A DNA stretch of 64,000 nucleotides from contig NZ_JACBGN010000004.1 in NCBI RefSeq assembly GCF_013401435.1, positions 1 to 64,000 of the forward strand. Direction: 5' to 3'. The notes beneath the pieces were generated by a model. The model did not search any database, was not told the DNA's origin, and worked only from the letters and a program-made list of their open reading frames with translations. Numbering within the stretch: position 1 is the first letter of the stretch; the number at the start of each line of letters is the position of its first letter. Made by a program: the position numbers and the translations under genes. This DNA comes from Streptomyces sp. BR123 (lineage in GTDB: Bacteria > Actinomycetota > Actinomycetes > Streptomycetales > Streptomycetaceae). This document shows positions 47,515 to 56,000 of the stretch, piece after piece.

Positions 47515-48879
47515 ATGAGCGAGACCACCACAGAGCTGCCCGTCGTCGTCATCGGGGCCGGCCCCGCCGGACTCGCGGCCGCCGCCCACCTCGTCGACCG
47601 CGGCCTGGAACCCCTCGTCCTGGAAGCCGGGAACACAGCCGGATCCGCCGTCCGCGCATGGGCCCACGTGCGACTGTTCTCCCGGTGGGGCGAGGTCGTC
47701 GACCCGGCCGCCGAGAAGCTCCTCGCCCCGACCGGATGGGTCAAGCCCGCCGAGGACACCTACCCCTCCGGCGGGGACTGGGCCGAGCAGTACCTCCAGC
47801 CGCTGGCCGACGTGCTCGGCGAGAAGGTCCGCTACGACGTCCGCGTCACCGGCGTCTCCCGCACCGGCCGCGACCGCATCGTCGACGCCGACCGCGAGGC
47901 CCAGCCCTTCGTCGTCCACTACGAGAGCGCCGACGGCCGCGAGCAGCGGGTGCGGGCGCGCGCGGTCATCGACGCCTCCGGCACCTGGTCCACGCCCAGC
48001 CCGGCGGGCGGCAGCGGACTGGCCGCGCTCGGCGAGGGGGCCGCCACCGACCGCATCTCCTACCGGGTTCCGGACCTGAAGGACCCTGCAGTCCGGGCCC
48101 GCCATGCGGGCAAGCGCACCGCGGTCATCGGCTCCGGCGCCTCCGCCTTCACCGCCCTCGCCTACCTCGCCGATCTCGCCGAGTCCGAGGACGGCAAGGG
48201 TACGCACGCGGTGTGGATCCTGCGCCGCGGGATCTCCGGCTCCACCTTCGGCGGCGGCGAGGCCGACCAGCTCCCCGCCCGAGGCGCCCTCGGCCTCGCC
48301 GCCAAGGCCGCCGTCGACGGCGGATACGCCGATGCGGTCACCGGCTTCCGCACCGCCGCCTTCGAGCGCGACGGGGACGGCCGCCTGGTCCTCCTCGCCG
48401 AGGACGGCCGCCGCCTCGACCCGGTCGACGAGGTCATCGTCCTCACCGGCTTCCGCCCCGACCTCGGCTTCCTGGACGAGCTCCGCCTCGGCCTGGACGA
48501 GCGCCTCCAGGCGCCGGTCGAGCTGGCGCCGCTGATCGACCCGAACCGGCACTCCTGCGGCACCGTCTACCCGCACGGCGTGAACGAGCTCTCCCACCCG
48601 GAGAAGGACGTCTACCTCGTCGGCATGAAGTCCTACGGCCGTGCCCCCACCTTCCTCGCCATGACCGGCTACGAGCAGGTCCGCTCCATCGCCGCCCACC
48701 TCGCCGGCGACCACGAGGCCGCCGAGCGCGTCGAACTCACCCTCCCCGAGACCGGCGTGTGCGGCGGCGCGGGCCTCTTCGACGAGCCCGCAGCCGCGGA
48801 GGAGGCCGGTGGCGGCTGCTGCGCTGCCCCGGCCACCCTCACCGTCGGCGCCGCTCCCGCGTCCTCCGGCGGCTGCTGA
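47515..48879 (+). CDS. FAD/NAD(P)-binding oxidoreductase with Cys-rich tail (ArsO-like)
   Basis: 454 residues. FAD site VVVIGAGPAGLAAAAHLVDR, NAD(P) site RTAVIGSGASAFTALAYLAD, and EVIVLTGFRPDLGFLDELRL. The C-terminal 40 residues are unusual: GVCGGAGLF, then GGGCCAAP and a final GGC, echoing the CC pairs of the preceding peptide. It probably receives or oxidises arsenicals, in analogy to ArsO-type proteins (inference). Follows the peptide gene by 52 bases. Confidence 0.82.
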   Translation: MSETTTELPVVVIGAGPAGLAAAAHLVDRGLEPLVLEAGNTAGSAVRAWAHVRLFSRWGEVVDPAAEKLLAPTGWVKPAEDTYPSGGDWAEQYLQPLADVLGEKVRYDVRVTGVSRTGRDRIVDADREAQPFVVHYESADGREQRVRARAVIDASGTWSTPSPAGGSGLAALGEGAATDRISYRVPDLKDPAVRARHAGKRTAVIGSGASAFTALAYLADLAESEDGKGTHAVWILRRGISGSTFGGGEADQLPARGALGLAAKAAVDGGYADAVTGFRTAAFERDGDGRLVLLAEDGRRLDPVDEVIVLTGFRPDLGFLDELRLGLDERLQAPVELAPLIDPNRHSCGTVYPHGVNELSHPEKDVYLVGMKSYGRAPTFLAMTGYEQVRSIAAHLAGDHEAAERVELTLPETGVCGGAGLFDEPAAAEEAGGGCCAAPATLTVGAAPASSGGC

Positions 48880-49133
48880 CGTGAGCGACCTTCGCAGCGG
48901 CGTGGCCGCGACCGGGACTTCCTGCTCGGTGGCTCGTCGGTGTGCTACGGGTATCGGGGTGGAGCAACGGGCCGTGTCGGCAAGCAGCTGATCGGCGCCT
49001 GTGCGGGATCGCGACTTCCCCCGTCGTCGCGGACTCCCCTCCGCGAGGGGCGACCCAGCTGCAACGACCCCTGGAATCCGCCCTGTTCCGGTGGGGCTTG
49101 TGCACTGTGATCGTGTGTCCGACGGATCCTTGC
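48880..49133. other. Intergenic stretch, no gene recognised
   Basis: About 250 bases between the ars island and the MFS gene. Short frames on both strands show no family similarity. It ends at a clear hairpin. Confidence 0.4.
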
Positions 49134-49159
49134 GCCCGCCGGGTACTGATCCGGCGGGC
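49134..49159. terminator. Hairpin before the MFS stop
   Basis: Perfect 9-bp arms, GCCCGCCGG (49134-49142) and CCGGCGGGC (49151-49159), with an 8-base loop. Its right arm is 7 bases past the minus-strand MFS stop, so it probably ends that transcript. Confidence 0.7.
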
Positions 49160-49166
49160 CTGACCG

Positions 49167-50708
49167 TCATGGTCCTGGCTTCGAGGTGAACGCGGACGCT
49201 CCCCTGCCGCCTTCCGGTGTACTTCTGCGGTGTCGCAGCGCCCACAACGCGACGGGAACTCCCGCCCCGACCAGCGCTGACGCCAAACACAGACCGGCCT
49301 GGTAGCCGGAGAGAAAGGCATCCGAGTCCTCGGCCCCGGCTGCGGCTGCGGCATGTTTCACGAACGACATGACGGCGCCCACCAGACCGATCCCGACGAC
49401 TCCGGACGCCTCGCGGACGGCGCTGAACAGTCCGGCCGCGATTCCGGAAAGGTGATCGGGCGAGGACTCCAGAGCACGGGTGGTCAGCGGAACGGCCAGC
49501 GCAGAGCCGAAGCCGATGGCCGAAAGGCCGGGCAGAATATGGGCGAGACTGCCTCCGGAGCTGCCCAGTGCGACCATGAGCAACCCCAGGCCGACCAGGA
49601 GCAGACCCGCAGCGGAGATCCGGCCGTCTCCCCAGCGGCGCGCCATGCGCGCGATGAAGGGGGTGGTGATGATCAGGAAAAAGGCCACGGGAATGAATGC
49701 CAGCCCGGCTGGGGTCGGGGCGAGGCCCAGGCCGTTCTGCAGAAACTGGGACGTCAAGAAGAAGACTCCGCTCACGCTCAGGCCCCACAGCAGTTGAATG
49801 ATGATTCCGCCGGTGAAAGGGCGTTGACGGAAGAGGGGCCGCAGCACGGTGTTCCGGCGCGATGTCAGTTCGTAGGAAAGGCCGACGGCCGATGCGGCGA
49901 TGATGCCCGCTGACGTGGCGAGGGGGATGCCGCCGAAACCCTTTTCAGGCCCTTCGATCAGGCAGTAGGCGAGGGCCGCCAGCAAGCAGCAGGCCAATGC
50001 CACGACGCGGAGCGACAGCGTGGCCGAGGTCGAGGCCGAGGGCGTGGACGCGGCGCGGGAGGAGGGCCCGGGCCGGGGGACGAGGAAGCCGACGAGGATA
50101 CTCGTGCAGCCGAGTGGAGTGTTCATGGCGAACACGGACTGCCAGCCCAGGTGCTGTGTCATGACACCGGACACCACGGGGCCGCAGGCCAGCGCGGAGG
50201 CCAACACGGCGGTGATGGCGTTGAATCCCGCATTGCGCGCACGAGGCGGCAGGTCGTGGGAAAGGACCGCCAGTGAGGCCGGCAGGATCAGCGCCGCGCC
50301 CGCTCCCTGCAGCCCCCGGCAGGCGATCAGCGCCGTCCCCGAGGGTGCCGCACTGCACCCGACCGATGCGACGGTGAAGAGGGCGACGCCGAGCCACAGC
50401 GTCGCACGCCGCCCGACGGTGTCGGCCAGATGCCCGCCCAGCAGCAGAAGACTGGCGAGGGCGAGGGGATAAATGGCCGCAACCCATTTGAGGTCTGCCT
50501 CGCGCAATGCGAGTTGGGCCTGGATCTGAGGCAGGGCCACATTGACGACGGTGTTGTCCAGGGCCGTCATGAAGGACGGCAGCAGTACGGCCACGAGGAT
50601 TGCGAGGACACGCAGTCGGCTCACGATACCTGCCTTGAGCGGCGTGGGCGGTGGTAAGGCGCCGCCACGTTCTGCGCGCCCTTTCTGCGTACTCTGCCCC
50701 GCGGGCAT
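49167..50708 (-). CDS. MFS exporter, DHA2-like (14 TM)
   Basis: 513 residues from ATG 50708 (GGGAG upstream); GTG 50624, right before the first helix, is an alternative giving 485 residues. Motif C-type and DHA2 features: LPSFMTALDNTVVNVALPQI, LLLLGGHLADTVGRRATLWL, GLQGAGAALILPASLAVLSH. Fourteen hydrophobic segments are recognisable. Divergent from the FAAL-PKS operon and separated only by an IS relic, so export of the PKS product is the most attractive role; general drug efflux is equally compatible with the sequence. Confidence 0.85.
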   Translation of the reverse strand: MPAGQSTQKGRAERGGALPPPTPLKAGIVSRLRVLAILVAVLLPSFMTALDNTVVNVALPQIQAQLALREADLKWVAAIYPLALASLLLLGGHLADTVGRRATLWLGVALFTVASVGCSAAPSGTALIACRGLQGAGAALILPASLAVLSHDLPPRARNAGFNAITAVLASALACGPVVSGVMTQHLGWQSVFAMNTPLGCTSILVGFLVPRPGPSSRAASTPSASTSATLSLRVVALACCLLAALAYCLIEGPEKGFGGIPLATSAGIIAASAVGLSYELTSRRNTVLRPLFRQRPFTGGIIIQLLWGLSVSGVFFLTSQFLQNGLGLAPTPAGLAFIPVAFFLIITTPFIARMARRWGDGRISAAGLLLVGLGLLMVALGSSGGSLAHILPGLSAIGFGSALAVPLTTRALESSPDHLSGIAAGLFSAVREASGVVGIGLVGAVMSFVKHAAAAAGAEDSDAFLSGYQAGLCLASALVGAGVPVALWALRHRRSTPEGGRGASAFTSKPGP

Positions 50709-50774
50709 GCAGGCGCGACTCCCGTTTTGAGGTTCCCCCGCCGGGGGAGATGCCGAATGGCTGGTCGGGTGGGT

Positions 50775-51010
50775 CGGCGTGATGTCAGGTTCGCCTGTTC
50801 GGTGGCTGCCTGGTTGGCGTATTGCTTCTGCTCGAACCCGATCGGGCCGGGGGAGGGGGCCGCTTTCTGGATACGGCGTGGGTCGTGGAAGCCGTCGGCG
50901 TACTCGAAGAGCGCCGGAACGGGCTCTCCGCCAGGGCATTGTCATACGAGTCTACGACCGGGCCCGTGGATGCCTGGGCTCCGGCTCTGACCAGGCGTGT
51001 TGTGATCCGG
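50775..51010 (-). pseudogene. IS3-family transposase (OrfB) relic
   Basis: One frame gives LVRAGAQASTGPVVDSYDNA with LAE, the typical IS3 DDE region. A second continues VPALFEYADGFHDPRRIQKA and GFEQKQYANQAATEQANL, matching the C-terminal end of IS3 transposases with internal losses. Frames change at about 50925. No terminal inverted repeats were identified. The element lies between the MFS promoter and the FAAL start. Confidence 0.7.
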
Positions 51011-51224
51011 CGGGGAAAACGCCGCTCGCGTTCCGTACGCCGACCGGGCGGGGCTCTCGGCGTGGCGCTGCCTCTCGGTACGCCGCCGTGTTTGGCTGAT
51101 CGCTCACCACTGCAACTATCCGTTGGGAAGCGGTGATGGGCAGCGACGGCTGCCATCGATTCGCCTGACAGGCTGATGGCCGAGGCGTCCCGTTGCCTGT
51201 CGAGAACGAAGGTTCGGTGAGTTA

Positions 51225-53006
51225 GTGCTGAAAGCCATGAAAGACACGATCAGTCATCATCTCGCCCGGGCCGCGGCGCAAAACCCCGATGAAAAAGCGT
51301 TTACTCTGGTGGACTTCAGCACCGATCGTGACGGAGCCTACAGCTGTCTGACGTGGCGCCAGCTGGAGCAGCGGGTACGTACCCTCGCGGCGGTCCTGCG
51401 TCACGGCGGCGCGGCCGGCGAGCGGGTGGCGGTCATGGGTCCGCAGAACCTCGACTACGTCGTCGGCTTCCTCGCGGCCACGTGCGCCGGTGCGATCGCC
51501 GTTCCCCTTTTCCCCCCGGCCCTGCCGGGCCATGCGGAGAAACTGGCCGCCGCGCTCGCCGACGCCGACCCGGTGCTCGCCCTCACCAGCCCCGACTCGC
51601 TGCAGACCGCGGAGAAGTTCTGCGCCAACCAGGACGGCCTCCGCGTGCGTGTCGCCACCGAGGAGGACCTGCTTTCGGGTTGGGCGGCACAGGCCGAGCC
51701 GACGGACGGTGAGCCCTCTCATCCGCGCCCCGAGGACTGCGCCTACCTGCAGTACACCTCGGGTTCCACCCGCATGCCGTCCGGCGTGGAGATCTCCCAC
51801 GCCAACGTCTGCGCCAACGCACGCCAGGCGCTGAAGGCTTACGACATCCGAGCCGGGCGCAACTGCACCGTCGGCTGGCTTCCGCTGTACCACGACATGG
51901 GACTCGTGCTGGCGATCGTGCTTCCTGTCGTCGGCCGCGTCCACTCCGTGCTCATGGATCCGCTGTCCTTCGTACAACAGCCCGTCCGGTGGCTGCGGCT
52001 GCTCAGCGAATACCCGGGTGCGCTCACCGCCGCCCCCAACTTCGCGTACGACTACTGTGCGCGCCGCGTCACCGACGAGGAGCGCGCGACGCTGTCGCTG
52101 GGATCGGTCGCCGCCATGGTCAACGGCAGTGAACCCATCGCCGAGAAGACGCTCCAGCGGTTCCAGCAGGCCTTCGCCCCGGTCGGCGCGCTCCCCACGG
52201 CGATGCGCCCGTCCTACGGGCTGGCCGAGGCGACGGTGTTCGTCTCCGCCTCACCTGCCGGTGTGGAACCGACCGTCACCTCCTTCGACCGTGACGCGCT
52301 GGCGGCCGGCACCGCCCGGCCCGCCGAGGGCACCGACGGACGGGCCGTGACCCGCCTGGTCGGCTGCGGGCGGCCCACCGACCAGGAGGCCGCCATCGTC
52401 GACCCGGTCGGCCTCGTCCGGCTGGAGGACGGGAGCGTGGGCGAGATCTGGCTGCGCGGCCCCAACGTCGGACGCGGCTACTGGGGACGCCCGGAACAGA
52501 GCGAGGCCACCTTCCGCGCCACCCTCCGCGGCGACAACCCGGACGAGGGGACGCATCACTGGTTGCGCACGGGAGACCTCGGCCTGTGGCACGACGAACA
52601 CCTCTACATCACCGGTCGCATGAAGGACCTCGTGATCATCGACGGGACCAACCACTATCCGCAGGACATCGAGCACACCGTCGAGAACGCCCACCCGGCG
52701 ATCCGCCGCCATCACACCGCGGCGTTCTCCGTCCCCGGTGATGACGGAGAACGCCTGGTCGTCGTCGCCGAGCACGCCCGTGACCTCGCGGAGCCCCACA
52801 GGGTCCAGGACGAGGCGACACGCGCCGTACGCGTGGCGGTGTCCGCCGGTCACGCCATCGCGATGCACGACTTCGTCCTCGCCCAGCCCGGCACCGTACC
52901 CCACACCACCAGCGGGAAGGTCGCCCGCAGCGCCTGCCGCGAGCACTACCTCAGGGGTGCGTGGACCTCCGACCCCCACGTACAGAGGGAGACCGACGAC
53001 GTATGA
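51225..53006 (+). CDS. Fatty-acyl-AMP ligase (FAAL)
   Basis: 593 residues from GTG 51225; ATG 51237 (MKDTISHHL) is an alternative and neither has a strong ribosome site. Adenylate-forming fold: P-loop YTSGSTRMPSGVEISH with the FAAL-style TR in place of TGxPK, then GWLPLYHDMGLVLAIVLPVV, ALTAAPNFAYDYCARRV, MRPSYGLAEATVFVS, WLRTGDLGLWHDEHLYITGR and KDLVIIDGTNHYPQDIEHTV. FAALs activate fatty acids as acyl-AMP and hand them to a carrier protein, not to CoA. ATGA overlap with the PKS, whose first domain is a carrier. Confidence 0.93.
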   Translation: MLKAMKDTISHHLARAAAQNPDEKAFTLVDFSTDRDGAYSCLTWRQLEQRVRTLAAVLRHGGAAGERVAVMGPQNLDYVVGFLAATCAGAIAVPLFPPALPGHAEKLAAALADADPVLALTSPDSLQTAEKFCANQDGLRVRVATEEDLLSGWAAQAEPTDGEPSHPRPEDCAYLQYTSGSTRMPSGVEISHANVCANARQALKAYDIRAGRNCTVGWLPLYHDMGLVLAIVLPVVGRVHSVLMDPLSFVQQPVRWLRLLSEYPGALTAAPNFAYDYCARRVTDEERATLSLGSVAAMVNGSEPIAEKTLQRFQQAFAPVGALPTAMRPSYGLAEATVFVSASPAGVEPTVTSFDRDALAAGTARPAEGTDGRAVTRLVGCGRPTDQEAAIVDPVGLVRLEDGSVGEIWLRGPNVGRGYWGRPEQSEATFRATLRGDNPDEGTHHWLRTGDLGLWHDEHLYITGRMKDLVIIDGTNHYPQDIEHTVENAHPAIRRHHTAAFSVPGDDGERLVVVAEHARDLAEPHRVQDEATRAVRVAVSAGHAIAMHDFVLAQPGTVPHTTSGKVARSACREHYLRGAWTSDPHVQRETDDV

Positions 53007-56000
53007 ACCAGCCAGGCGGACACCAGGAGTCGGTCGAGGACAACGCCCAGGCCACCACCTCCACCACGGATGGCCGCTCCGGATCGGGCGTTGCAGAACT
53101 GCGAAACGTACTGGTGCAGTTGGTCTCGGACATCAGCGGTATCGCGCCGGAACAACTCGACCACGGCCGGCCTCTGGCGGAGTACGGCCTCACCTCCCGA
53201 GACGCCGTCGGACTGACCGGCGAACTGGAGAAGCTGCTCGACCGATCACTGTCCGCCACGCTGCTGTGGGAGCACCCCACCATCGAACAACTCGTCGCCA
53301 CCCTGACGGAGGCCGACCGGGCCGCTGCCGCGCAGCCGGACCGGCAGCCCCGTGCCACCGACGAGGCAGCCTCCACCGCCAGCGCCGACGACGGTGCGAT
53401 CGCCATCGTCGGCATCGGCTGCCGTCTGCCCGGCAACGTACACGGGCCGGACGCGTTCTGGCAGCAGCTCACGACGGGAACGGACGCGGTCGGCCAGGTG
53501 CCCGAAGGCCGCTGGCCGAACTTCGCCGGCACAGCGCCCGACGTCACGGCCCTGATGGAAGCCACCACCCGGTGGGGCGCCTTTCTCGACGACATCGAGG
53601 GATTCGACGCCAAGTTCTTCGGCATCACACCCCACGAGGCCGAAGTCATGGATCCCCAGCAACGGCTGGTGCTCGAAGTCATCTGCGAGGCCCTGGACGA
53701 CGCGGGGGTACCCGCCCACGCCCTGCAGGCCACCCCCACCGGCGTCTTCGTCGGCCTGAGCGCCCTCGAGTACGGGCATCTGACCACCTCGGACCCCGCG
53801 CGACTGACCCCGTGGACCAGCACCGGATCCGCCGGCAGCATCGTCGCCAACCGCGTGTCCTACCTGCTCGACCTCCGCGGCCCCAGCATCACCACCGACA
53901 CGGCCTGTTCGTCGTCGCTCGTGGCCGTGCACCTGGCCTGCCGCAGCCTGCGCAGCCGGGAGTGCGACACGGCACTGGCCGCAGGAGTCAACCTGCTCCT
54001 GTCCCCAGCGGTCACGGCCTCGCTCGAACAGGCCGGCCTGCTGGCCGCGGACGGCAGGTGCAAACCCTTCGACGCCGCGGCGGACGGAATCACCCGCGGT
54101 GAGGGATGCGGCGTCGTCGTGCTCAAGCGGCTCGCCGACGCCCGGCGCGACGGCGACCGGGTCCTCGCCGTCATCAGGGGCACCGCCGTGAACCAGGACG
54201 GCCGGTCGGCGGGCCTCATGGCACCCAACCCGGCAGCGCAGGAAGCGCTGCTGCGCGACGCCCTGCGCGACGCACGCATCGACGCGGCCGACGTCGACTA
54301 CGTCGAGGCGCACGGCACGGGCACCCTGCTGGGGGACCCCATCGAGGCGACCGCCCTCGGAGCGGTCGTCGGACATGGCAGGCATCCCGACCGGCCCCTG
54401 CTGATCGGATCCGTCAAGAGCAATATGGGCCACCTCGAAGGCGCGGCCGGCATCATCGGCCTGATCAAGACCGTGCTGGCCCTGCACCACGGCCATATCC
54501 CGGTCAGCCTGCACTTCCACAGCCCCAACCCCCACATCGACTTCGCCGAGCTGGGCCTGCGCGTGGTCACCGAACCGACAGCATGGCCCACGCCGGGGGA
54601 CCGCCCGGGGCGCGCCGGTGTGTCCGCCTTCGGCTTCGGCGGCACGAACGCCCACGCCGTACTCGAGCAGGCGCCGCCGACCGCTGCGCATCCCGCGCAG
54701 ACTGCGCGGGCCGACGACGAAGAGGCCGACCACCCGCACATCCTGGTGGTGTCGGCGCGTTCCTCGGACAGGCTCGCCGACGTGGCCGCGAGCCTGTCGC
54801 GATGGGTGGCCTCCGCCGACGCACCCGCCCTCACCGACATCGCCCACACGCTCGCCTCGCACCGCCGTGGCCCGTCCTGCGCCGCCGTCATCGCGCGGAC
54901 CCGCTCCGAGATGGCTGCCGGGCTGGCCGCGCTGGCCCGGGGCGAGACGGTTCCGGGCGTGGTCGCCGCGTGCACCGACGCGCGGGGGGCGCAGTCGTTC
55001 ACAGCGCGCCGACCGGTCTTCGTCTTCTCCGGTTACGGCTCACAGTGGGAGGGCATGGGGCGGCGCCTGCTGGCCGACGACGCTCTCTTCGCCGCCCAGG
55101 TGTCCGCGCTCGACACGAACTTCCTCGCGGAGACCGGCTCCTCACTGACCGACATGCTCATGTCCGATGCCGCCCGGACCGTGGACCGGATCCAGCCGCT
55201 GATCTTCGGACTCCAGCTGGCCCTGGCACGTACCATGCAGGGCTACGGCGTGGAACCCGCCGCCGTCATCGGCCACTCGATGGGCGAGGTCACAGCCGCC
55301 GTGGTCGCCGGCGCTCTCGACGAACGCGACGGACTGCGCGTCATCGCCCGCCGATCGGCCTACCTCGCCGTCCTCGAAGCCGAGAACGCCGGCGCGATGG
55401 CCGCGGTGGAGCTTCCGGTGCAGTCCCGTACGGCCATCCTCGGCCGCTTTCCCGGTGTCGAGGTCGCCGTCCACTCCTCGCCCCAACGCTGCACGGTGAC
55501 CGGCCCGGCCCAAGCGGTGCGCGACCTGGTGGACCAGCTGACCGAGCAGGGTTGGCTCGCCCGACTGCTCGAGACCGGCGCTGCCGCACACTCGGTCCTG
55601 GTCGACCCCGTCCTGACGCCCCTGCGCGAAGACCTCGTCGACGTGCACCCGCACACGCCCACCACACCCTGGTACAGCACGGTCCTCGATGATCCCCGCG
55701 CAGGCACGGCAGCCGATACGGGCTACTGGTGCGCCAACGTCCGCCGCCCGGTGCGCCTGCAGCAGGCGGTGACGGCGGCAGCGGAGGACGGCCACACCCT
55801 GTTCCTGGAGATCTCGCCCCACCCCATCGTCCTCGTCCCGCTCGCGGAGAGCCTCGACGCCACCCCGGCGGGGGACCAGGCGCTGGTCGTCCCGACCCTG
55901 CACAAGAACACCGACGACACCGTTCAGCTACGGGCCGCACTGGCCAGACTGCACTTCGCCGGCGTCACGCTGGACCCCGGGCTGTGGCCCGCCGGTGCGC

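Noticed and set aside
49167-50708. MFS protein as the missing arsenite exporter
   Set aside because: Sequence is a DHA2-type drug exporter, on the opposite strand and beyond a terminator; it has no ArsB, Acr3 or ArsJ features.
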